NCBI GenBank assembly: GCA_026545225.1
Contig: CM048845.1
Span: 76,735,033-76,799,032, forward strand
Source: Cornus controversa
Taxonomy: Eukaryota > Streptophyta > Magnoliopsida > Cornales > Cornaceae
DNA: 64,000 nucleotides
Direction: 5' to 3'
The notes below the pieces were generated by a model. The model searched no databases. It saw only the letters and a program-made list of their open reading frames with translations, and had not been told where the DNA came from. Below are positions 11,529-21,100 of this stretch, one piece after another. Every line of letters starts with the position of its first letter. Position 1 is the stretch's first letter. The translations under genes and the position numbers were made by a program.

Positions 11529-12410
11529 AAAAAAAAATAATGTTTTTAAAATATGTATACTATTATTAAAAGTACAAATGAGTTTTTTAGTTTTAGTACA
11601 CTACTTTTTAATTTTTAAATTAAAAAAATAAAATTACCCAAGCAAAACCCTTTTCCCAAGAAAAAAATCTTTCTTTTTATTTCTAAATTTATAACCCACA
11701 AAACCCTAAACACTTAAAATCACTCTTCCTCTTGGCTACGGCTCTCCATTCTTCCTCTCTGCTTTCATCTTTCTCTCGATTCTCATCAAAATGGCTCTTA
11801 TCTTCCTCTGGACTCTCATCAATACAGCTCTCAGCGCGGCTCTCAACTTCCTCTCGGATCTCATCAACAACTATTCGATTCGATTTCATCTCGGCTTACA
11901 TGTGAGTTATTTTTTTTTATCTTCTTAATGGTCGTTTGATGAGTATGCACTGATTTTCAAAGTAGTTAAATTTGTGTTATTGCTCTTTGCCCTCTATTTT
12001 TGAAATTTTGAATTTATGGCAAGACAATGAAGTTAAATATAATATGCATCCAAGTTCTTATTCTTCTTCGTCCTTTTTTTTTTTTTTTTGTTCTACTCTA
12101 TTTGGTTGTTTTCATGACATGTGATGAATTTGCTTTCTCATGTCTCAAAAGAACACTGCCAAAAATTTGCCACTGATTTTCAAAGTAGATGAATTTCTAT
12201 TAGTGTTCTTAATATTATGTTTTCTTCATTTAACCTTTGCTATTACTTGATTTGTGGACTAAAAATTGGTGAATTTGGATGTTTATAAGTTTACTTGTTT
12301 ATCTTTGTTTTTATTGTGTAACTAAAGTTGGTGATTTTAGTATAGGCATTACATCTATTGTCTTTATTGGTTTCTAATTCTTTGTTATTTCTGTTTGGTT
12401 TCCGGGGAAG

Positions 12411-13014
12411 TTGAGGGTGAAACTGAAAGAGGTGGAAAAGCAATTTTTTGTGATTTTTATCTTTCTTACATATTTTAGTCATTGTTTTCATGTGCATCAT
12501 ATCTCTTGCAATGTATCTTTAACTAAATCATGTGTTGCGTCACTTTCCTATGTTCCCAAAGCTCCAATAAGCCTTCAAGAAACAACTTTTCTATTCCGTA
12601 TTAATTCTAATTTAGTTAAAAGAACAATGGATGATTTTGTGATCTCAGTAAATGGCAATTGCCCTGCTGATCACAATGAGTTCACTTGGCACATATATGG
12701 ACTATATGGTCCAACTTGGGGATACATGGGGCCTATTTCATTGAAATTTGGATCATTTGTGATGGAGAAACCCGATAAAACATTGATTCCATCACAAAAC
12801 ATAACTTTAGATCTCTTATGTGGTTATTCAAAAAATGTTGATGTTGTAACATATAGAGTTGAAAGTGGTGATACACCTTTTACTGTGTGTTCTAGATTTA
12901 ATTCTGATGTGGGCAAGACAGTAGTACCGAATAAGTTGGAGAATTCGGGGCTTATTTATGCTGGAGACGTAATATTCATTCCTGAATCAGGTAGGAGAGA
13001 TAAATTTTGTATTT
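12411..13014 (+). pseudogene. LysM receptor-like kinase ectodomain fragment
   Basis: An open frame (its listed start is TTG, not ATG) encodes a hydrophobic stretch like a signal peptide (FFVIFIFLTYFSHC), a Cys-containing N-terminal part (ISCNVSLTKSCVASLSYVP) and a good C-terminal LysM: VTYRVESGDTPFTVCSRF through AGDVIFIPESG. A preceding LysM is degenerate: the region around YGPTWGYMGPISLKFGSFV has lost its YxVxxGDT start. The frame ends at a plausible GT donor (GAATCAG, then GTAGGAG at 13015). No transmembrane or kinase exon follows in the next 2 kb. In the family, such ectodomains bind chitin or lipo-chitooligosaccharides at the plasma membrane. Here it looks like a captured, inactive exon. 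Confidence 0.7.
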
Positions 13015-13457
13015 GTATATTTTTGCCATCTTAGATCACTGTTTTTTTCCTTTAAATTACTTGCATTGTGATTGTGAAGCTTGAACACTCATTTAAGTAT
13101 TCAAATTTGAGGCATTAGCTGCGTCGCGACTTCAAGGACTTGGACAAGTACATTGATAACAAAAAAAACTATATGTTTGTTTTCTTTTAACTCTATACTC
13201 TCCTTATATATACTTTCTCTTATATATAAATATATAAGTTTAATTTTTACTCTCGCTATATGCTTTGGGAATCTTTATTGAAGCATATCCTACATATAAC
13301 ATAACTAAGAAGAACAATGGAGGGACATCCCAATTGCGAGACATTATTATAATAGATATGAGGTACATCATTACAACACTATATAAATGCTCATAATTAC
13401 AATTTGTAGATTATTGAACTAATTATTTTTTATAACAGTTCAATAATATTTACTTTA

Positions 13458-13563
13458 ACATTATGGGACGATTTTATTCAGAATGAAGAAAATTTGATAA
13501 TGAAGATAATAAATGAAAGACCTATTATCAGAGTTACACATCTGTTAATCAACACATTCAAAG
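13458..13563 (+). pseudogene. RPA1-like (replication protein A large-subunit-like) relic, exon 1
   Basis: Translation in one frame gives TLWDDFIQNEENL, then NERPIIRVTHLLINTFK, ending at GGTAAATT, a possible donor. The LWDDF...N(E/G)...RPII pattern matches plant RPA1-like/DUF223 OB-fold proteins, many of them Helitron-derived. There is no continuous gene around it. Confidence 0.5.
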
Positions 13564-14234
13564 GTAAATTATCACACAATATTGAGATTATTTATTTTAT
13601 ATTTTTTAGTATATCTAAATTAACATAAAATTAAAAATAATATTACATTTCAAACATTACTAGGATCTACATTACAAATTAACATAAAAATTAAAAGAGT
13701 AAAAGCATTACGATATTGGTTGGTTATTTATTTCTTCTTACTTACATTATGTTTTAATTATTTATTTTACTTAAAGAATATCATGACCGGTAGGACATAG
13801 TTGGTGGAAGTTAATCCACTATCGATAGTTAAAAAATCAAACAGAAACTAAATAAAAATAATAACTTTATTTGTTCATGAAACCCATAATAAAGTCTAAT
13901 TAATGATTGTTTGTGTGTGTATTTGTACATATTAACAACATATTATTCCAATAATTTATTATGCATTGACAGGTTTGAAGAAAATGTAAATGATAAGGAT
14001 ATAGATGCTCTCATTTCAAGTTCAAAATATTAATTATTTGAAGAGGCTAAAAACTTCCACTTGAAAACATAATTGAAAAATTCGCAATGGCATTCAAGGT
14101 ATTAAATTATTATTATTTTTATATTCATTTAATTTTTCTTTATTATATCACATGAGTATAATTAATTTCTATTAAAAAAATATATTTTGTCACTCAACTT
14201 GCATACAACACATTACTTTTTTGAAGTAAGTATT

Positions 14235-14388
14235 ATAGAGATTAAAAATGCATCTAAACCATGGTGCATGTAAGCAATGCAAGAAGAAAGTTGAAGTACA
14301 AAAAAATGGACTTAGTTGTACTAAATGCAAAACAAAAGATGCTAAATGCTTTCAAAGATATTATTATATCTTTAAACATTCTATTTAA
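14235..14388 (+). pseudogene. RPA1-like zinc-finger relic
   Basis: One frame gives EIKNASKPWCM, then a shifted frame from 14248 gives HGACKQCKKKV...GLSCTKCKTKDAKCFQRY and stops. The CX2C-X12-CX2C spacing followed by RY is that of the zinc finger in the C-terminal OB domain of RPA1-like proteins. The frame change between the two pieces shows it is broken. Further possible RPA-like coding is at about 14670-14870. Confidence 0.5.
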
Positions 14389-15118
14389 AAATATATATAT
14401 AATATGACAAATATGTCCTTCTTTATTATTATGTATCAATGAAATATACTAATTTATACAGATTTATGATACAATTTCGAATCAAAGATATAATAAATAA
14501 TGCATATCTAACAAAATTTGATGATTCTCAATCATTAATAAATTTTCAATAGATGGGCTAATACAATTAAAAAGTCAGGTAATACTTTTTCCCTCACTCA
14601 TAAAATTTATGGATAAAACAATTCATTTGAAATGTATCAATATTACTAAAATAAATTTGTTCTTTTTGTAAGACGAGGAGAGGAATGAATTTTATGACAA
14701 AGTGACAAGTTGCAAAGGAAAATCGTTTCTTTTTATGATCAATATAAACAGTAAAAATGATGTAGTCAAAAATAGTTTTGTGGTGGCAGCTATCAAAGAA
14801 GTTTCACTTGAAAATAATTTCTTTGAAGAAGAACTCAGAAATATAAAAAGGATAAAATGTTGAGAATTTACAAAAGAATAGTAATAGATTGTTTAAGAAT
14901 TATTAGAATTATACCTTTCGATTTCTTATAGTTATACTTGATTCATTCCATGCGAATAATAGTTACCTTGTAGTTTTACTTTTTTCAACAAGTGAGTTTA
15001 TATTACCATGGTTACATAATGAAAATAGTTTTGAGTATTTTAATTAATGTGTTTGGATGTATTATAATAGTTTTGAATGTTTTGGGTGTTATAATAAAAT
15101 TTTAATTTATTTTTTATC

Positions 15119-15145
15119 CACATGCTTCGCACGTGCTTTAAACTA

Positions 15146-15146
<1 letters not shown>
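15119..15146 (+). other. Helitron 3' terminus: hairpin plus CTAG
   Basis: A 7-bp stem with one mismatch, a TTC loop, spacer CTTTAAA, then CTAG with T after it. A (TA)n run starts right after. Confidence 0.55.

Positions 15147-15147
<1 letters not shown>

Positions 15148-15190
<43 letters not shown>
15148..15190. repeat. (TA)n microsatellite
   Basis: About 21 TA units immediately 3' of the proposed Helitron end. Helitrons insert at AT dinucleotides, so a TA tract is a natural target. Confidence 0.9.
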
Positions 15191-15193
<3 letters not shown>

Positions 15194-15203
15194 CTTGATT
15201 TAA

Positions 15204-15265
15204 GGGCTGTTTGGCTTTGCCAATATAGCCGTTAAGGCACTATTTGGCAAAGCCAAACAGCTCCC
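15204..15265. repeat. 62-bp near-palindrome (GGGCTGTTTGGCTTTGCC...)
   Basis: The left arm GGGCTGTTTGGCTTTGCCAA and the right arm TTGGCAAAGCCAAACAGCTC are near-perfect inverse complements around a GTTAAGG centre. It may be two abutting element ends or a foldback. Confidence 0.7.
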
Positions 15266-16975
15266 AATGGCTATAATGGCCAATAAATGGCCCAAAAAAA
15301 ATTAATTTTTTTTTAAAAAGTTTAAAAAAGTGATTTTTTTTAATTTGTTTTTCTTTTTCCTTTCTTTTCACCTTTATAAATACATTGACCCCACCACCAT
15401 TCACCTCACATCCAAATTATCTATCTTCTCTACTACTTCAAGCTACAAATCATTTATGATCTCAATCTTAGTTATTTTTTTCCATACTGAATCCAATTAT
15501 ATAGATCACCGATCACCATACTACCCCTAACTCAATAAATCAAGCGGCGAGTTTTCAGTATTTGACGGAAATACAATCGGTTTTGCATCTTACTCACAAC
15601 CACCGTTCAACATGAATTATGAAATCTCCTATAGAGAATCACAATTTCTATCTCACCAACCATCCCAATTTTATGCTATTAAAGTGTTGTAATCAAGTAT
15701 ATCCCAACCTCCCAGAAAGCAACTGGCTTCCCAGAATTCCAATTGGTCCACAATTGAAGACCAAAGGAGCTAGGTCGGCATTATGGATCCGAATTCTCAA
15801 AAATTGGCAAGAACATCTTGGTGCTCCATCTTGTCGAACTTATACTAGTTTGATGAATCGTTGGTTAACCATCTAAACAAAAATTAATAAATCCTCTGGA
15901 TGCTTGACTACAATCGAAATGAATTGGGATAATGGCTACAACAATGATGATACGGTAAGTTCGTTACTATGTGAAATTTACCTTTTAAATATTTTAAACA
16001 TTTGACTTCTAATTATTATTAACTTTAGATATATAGATAAACGCAACAAAACATCTCTATGCTAGTCAAAGTGAGAACGAGAAATTTACGTTAGATAGCT
16101 ATTGGCTAAGTCTGAGGCACGACACTAAATAGATTTCACATTGTAATGAGGCAAATATGAAAAATAAAAAGAAGTAACAAAAGAAGAGGAGTGGAATCCA
16201 AATTGATGTTAATGAGCTTGCTGATACTCAGAGCCATCTACTCCATTAACTAATGCAATGACGACCCCAAGTTCGGTTAAAAAATTTTCACACATCGGCG
16301 AAGATGATTCACCCATTGTTGAAGAATTTCAACCATTACAATGACCATTGCAACGAAAAATGGCAAAGCAAAGAAAAAATAAGAACAATTCTCAAACTTT
16401 CGGTCAATTATAACATCAATTCGTTAATAGTTTTGATGATATAAAAGTTCAGCTTAACTTTTAGTCTTAATCTCTTGCGGCTGCCCAATTAGCACGAGAG
16501 ACTTGCAAAGGAGAAAAAACAAAGAGGTTTCAAAGAGATGAAGAAATAGTGATAATGCAAAAAGATCCGGAATAGATGTAAACAGCTGCAGCGAAAGCAT
16601 GGCTTATTGAACGACAAAATGAGATGCTGGAGAATATACGTTCACGTCCTGACTCAACTTCTTAAAGTGTTATTTTAATCCTTATGTTCAATAATTTAAA
16701 CTTATGTTGTATTTTTTGAAATACAACCGTTTTAAATATAGTCGTTCGAACAAGAAAAAAAATAATTAAATTAAATTTAATATTTTAAAAATAAAAATTA
16801 TTAAAATATTATTATTTTTTGGTTAGTGAAAATCTGGAGAGACCAATATGAAATCAAAATTTGGAGAGTTGAATATGCCGATGTCATTCTGGAAAAATGT
16901 GATATCGCTCTGGAAAAAGTTGAAGTGACAAAATTGGAGAGTCAAAATTCAGAGAGGCCAATGCAAATGCTCTAA
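15266..16975 (+). mobile_element. PIF/Harbinger-type relic with ORF1-like coding remnants
   Basis: Translations in broken frames resemble the plant PIF/Harbinger ORF1 family (Myb/NAM-associated, often annotated GST T3-like): a Gln/Ser/Pro-rich start at 15611, ENEKFTLDSYWLSLRHDTK near 16080, and AAAKAWLIERQNEMLENIR near 16585. The right end contains GGCCAATGCAAATGCTCTAA, similar to known Harbinger-like ends. The left end AGCTCCCAATGGCTATAATG is a weak inverse match. The transposase ORF2 (DDE) is not seen, and all frames have stops. Confidence 0.5.
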
Positions 16976-17021
16976 TCTTGACAAGACAAATTTTTTTATT
17001 TTTTATACCAAAACTCAAAAC

Positions 17022-17557
17022 TTAGGAAGCACGGACACGAACACGGACACGGACACGGACACGCGTACGACACGACACGGACGCGGCGATACAAAATTTT
17101 TAAAAAAAACAGGACTCAAACATGGCGAGGATACAACTATAAAATAATAATATAATATATTAATATATATTAATTATTCAATAAAAAAATACTACATTAC
17201 AGAAATACTTCAATTCATCATCAAATAATTAAAAACCAAACAAACTTATAAACAAAAATAGACAAATAGATTGTAATAAATTAAAGAACCAAACTTATTT
17301 AATCTTCTGCATATATTTAACTTAGATTTTAATCATAACTTTGTATCATATAATTTTTATTCAAAATATTTGAATATACATCACTGCTATGAAGTGTTCG
17401 CTACGTCTTCAATGAGTGTTTATTAAGTGTTCGAGAAGTGTCCTAAAAAGAAAAATGTCAGGACACGAAGTATCCGCCATGTGTTCGAGTGTCCGACACG
17501 GTGTTCATGTGTCCGATACGAATACAACACCCTAGGTGAAATATCCGTACTTTCTAA
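17022..17557 (+). mobile_element. hAT-like family A, copy 1 (536 bp)
   Basis: Begins TTAGGAAGCACGGACACG and ends ATATCCGTACTTTCTAA, an imperfect terminal inverted repeat. Flanking 8-mers CTCAAAAC (17014-17021) and CCCAAAAC (17558-17565) match 7/8. The first about 80 bp are repeats of ACGGACACGG and the last about 100 bp of GTGTCCGACAC type. The middle is AT-rich and non-coding. The same family is at 39241-39801 and, inverted, at 54805-55343. Confidence 0.78.
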
Positions 17558-17591
17558 CCCAAAACTTTCATCCTTAAAAAAAAAAAAAATA

Positions 17592-17855
17592 CTCCCTCCG
17601 TCCCATAATTCTTGGCATGTTTGGGGATTTCAACTTTTTATGGTGGGACCCACTTTTTAGTGTAATAATGCATGAATTTACATATTAGTGCTTGTTTAAA
17701 AGTTAGTATTATTATTATATAGTGAGCCCAACTTTTAGAATAGTAGAGTTTGAAAAGGATAGTTTAGGAATCATATAATCCATTTTAAGAAATGGACATG
17801 TATTTTGGGACATTCCAAAAAGGAACAGTGGACTAAAATTATGGGACGGAGGGAG
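17592..17855. mobile_element. Stowaway MITE (264 bp)
   Basis: Ends are CTCCCTCCGTCCC and GGGACGGAGGGAG, a perfect 13-bp inverted repeat with the Stowaway (Tc1/mariner) consensus, flanked by TA on both sides (17590-17591, 17856-17857). It sits about 300 bp upstream of the RPN9 start, within its promoter region. Confidence 0.95.
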
Positions 17856-17857
17856 TA

Positions 17858-18159
17858 GAAAATAATACCAAGAGCACTTGGTCTTGCTTCCTCGTTTTAT
17901 TGGATTGCTAAAAATGCTTATTCGGGTTAAACCCATAGAAAGCCGGTCGGTTCGGACCGATTAAAGAAGAGGCTCATCGTCTTACCTGAAGAAACCGGAT
18001 TGAATTCATTCCTTTCTTTGAGCGGAAGAAAAGACGGAATAGGAAAGAGAAGGTTTTAAAGTAGCGTGTATACATAAACCCGCAAAGCAGGTTTCGATTT
18101 CTCTCTCTCTCTAAAATCTTTTTTCTTCTGTACCTTCGTGTTCACCGTTCGAGTCCGCC
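17858..18159 (+). promoter_or_regulatory. RPN9 promoter and leader
   Basis: Between the Stowaway MITE and the RPN9 ATG. A CT-rich run (18100-18112) lies about 50 bp before the start, typical of a plant 5' UTR initiator region. No clear TATA box is seen; GTATACATAA at 18068 is a weak candidate. Confidence 0.4.
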
Positions 18160-21100
18160 ATGGCCGCTCTGCAATACCTCGATTCTCTGCGCAATGTCCA
18201 TCCAGAGCTTGGAGATTGGTACAATACGTTAGCAGATCTGTACCAGAAGAAGCTATGGCATCAGCTTACTCTCAAGCTCGAACAGTTCGTTGCTCTAGCT
18301 GTTTTTCAGGCCAGTATCTTTTATTTCGATGCTCTTACCGTTTTTCAATTACAATTTCTATATGTATGTATCTATCTATATAAATGCAAGTATGTTGTTA
18401 ATTATTTTCCTTAGTCATTAATTGGCTCTTTGATATATTTGGGTTTAAGAAATTTCAGGGCTTCTGTTATAAGGTTGGCCATTTGGTGATTTGTTTCGTT
18501 CTTTAACTGAATTAGGGTTTGGAGATCTCGTGAGGTTTCAGGGCATATAGTGAAAGTTAGGGTTTTTTTGGTCTCAATATTGCCAGAGTCTATAAAGAGG
18601 GTCTACAAGTTGCTTTTGGTTTCTGAGAAATTGAGGAAAAGAGAAGGAAACCCAAAATTGAAGCTTGTTATTTTGATTGTTATATTTCCAAAGAAGGAAA
18701 GACCTGAATTAACTGAGGGAAGCCTATATGGCCTACCTGTGCATCTAACCTTCCTAAAATTTGCAGTTAAAAAATGGCCTAAAAAGAAAATGGCAAACTT
18801 GTAGGATTTCAAGTAATGTTAATAGAGAGAATCAAATAAGTTGGGAACTAGGAGAGACCAGTCTAAAGCTTTTACATATATGAAGCTGTATCGCTGTGTC
18901 CATTGCTTTTAATCGTTAAGCTTGTCTTAGAATGTAAAAAGATTATTATTTTCTTCAAATTTCGTTCAATGCTTCTTTTGTGTAAGGATGTTATAGTATC
19001 ATTTGACCTTCTTCCCCTGGCGCAAATTACATATTAAAGATACATTTAATGTTATAAAAAGTTTTATTTGCAACAATCCTGCATTAAGGACTGAATGATC
19101 TTGTGGCCAATTTGCTTATTTAACGGTAGTTTTTTTTTTCTTTTTCTTTCTCCTTTGGTTTATCTATGATTTTAAATATAGAGTCCAATTGAATAGTCAA
19201 TATTCAGAACAATGTTAAAGAATATGTGGTGTTAAAGGTTCAGATAGTTTGGTGTTCTGGTCATTATTCGGTAACACGTGAATTAACGAATTAACCTGCT
19301 CTGTTATTCTTGTTACCAATGTCTTTAAATCTAATGCAAACTCAAAATCCTACCATATTATTGATTTATCTTTTCTCTCAAGAAGCCAACTAGGTGGTAG
19401 TTCATGAATTCCTAGATGATCTGACACACCCTTTTTTTTCCCGGGGTGAGGATGAACTGATAAACACTTGACACTTCAGAAACTGCTTCACTCAATTACA
19501 CTTCTGCTGAAATGTGTAGTAAATAAAATTAAAAAAGAACAAAAATTATCTATCGGGGAAATAACTATATTTTATATAGAAAATGATACGATATATTCAC
19601 AACTTAACAAAACCTTAAATCCCTATTTTTTGGTTAAAATAAAAATTCTGTAAATGTGTATTATCTTTTTTTTCTAAGTTTTAAATGTGTATTATCTCAT
19701 TGGACAAAGTGTGTTGTCATGGCCATGATTTACTTGTTATGTGTCAGTTGTGTTTATAATGGCTTCCTAGCTTGATGGATTAATGTGGTTTTTTTTTTCG
19801 TATTTTTTCAATATGTATCAAATCACATATAGAGTGATTTGGCTTGGTGATAGTTTCTGGTTTCATTTAAACTGATTCAATTGGTTGGGATATATCAGGT
19901 TTCTAAAGTAGCACTTTCAAAGTTCTCGTCTTTGAGAGTTTGTTGAATGTTTACTTGGTGCAAAATATGAATATGTGATATGATCTGAGCTAGCTCCGCC
20001 ACTAGCAAATGCTCTCAGTCATTTATCTCAGCCACTTATATGGTAGACCATCTTCCCAACGATGGACAGGATTTGGTGAAGTGATTTTTAGACTATAGTT
20101 TTTATGAAGAATTGATAATGAAAAAGAGAGTTATTTATTATTTTTTTTTTCTCTCCCCCTTTGACCAGAGTATCAATTTTCTTCTATAAAGAAGAGAAGT
20201 TTTTGAGGTTAGCATCTTCACTTTTGTTTGAATTGTTATGCTTCACCAATGATTTAGTATCTTAGGGTCCTTGCATGTTGGGGTTGGTGGTTTATGGCTT
20301 TTGGTGTCTGGAATATTTTAAAAGCAATACGCATTTCCTTGTAATCTTCAGGCAAGATTAAGTACTGTTCACTTCATGGATCTCATTAGTACTCAGTAGA
20401 TCATTTCCCCTTGCCATATCAGTCAGGACAAAGAATGAGGCCAAATATGTGGCGGTTTTCGTTGATATATGCTCACCAATCGAATCTTGATGTAAAAGAA
20501 AGAGGACCATTACTCATTAGTTAACTAAAATTATCATATCAGAATGAGATTTTAACTTATTTTTTGAAGTGGGAACGAACGAATTGTCAAACTTATAGGG
20601 ATGACAAGGAATGGAGTTGTTACAATCAATCAAGTAGAATTATGTGAACTTATATGGTTTTTTTTTTGTCTTTTCCAGCTTATTAGGTGTTGCTGAAAAT
20701 TTTAATTATGATCTACAACTTATAGATGTAATTGTTTTTTCTGGTCAGATCTTATCTGCAAATAAGTGCATTATTTCTCTTTTTGCATTATGCAATCTAT
20801 TATGTTCACATATTTGTGACCTGCTTGTATCTATGTTCTGCTTGTGCTTCACTGAAAGCCTGTTTGAACACTCCATTTCTGTTTCTATATACATATATAC
20901 ACACATACATATTTTGGCACATTTGACACCTTTCATTGTAATTAATTTCAGGCTGGTGATGCTCTCATACAGTTATATCATAATTTCATCACCGACTTTG
21001 AGACCAAGATTAATCTTCTCAAGCTTGCACATTTTGCTGTCATTGTTTCTCGACAGTATTCGGAGAAAGAAGCTGCCACTAGTTATCTTGAAGGGGTGAT

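Larger units (their letters stand above)
11554..15146 (+). mobile_element. Helitron-like element carrying a LysM receptor fragment and RPA-like relics
   Basis: The 3' end shows a hairpin (15119-15135, CACATGC-TTC-GCACGTG, one mismatch), 7 nt, then CTAG followed by T: the Helitron 3' signature. The 5' boundary is proposed at TATACTATTATTAAAAG (11556), similar to known Helitron 5' ends, but the expected TC reads TG. The inside has relics of RPA1-like protein (13458-13563 and 14235-14388), a family commonly encoded by plant Helitrons, plus a LysM receptor fragment. No Rep/helicase domain is seen, so it would be non-autonomous. Confidence 0.5.

Noticed and set aside
12411-12413. Start codon of the LysM frame
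   Set aside because: The frame opens with TTG, not a normal plant start, and no ATG is well placed before the LysM part, so I treat it as a fragment.
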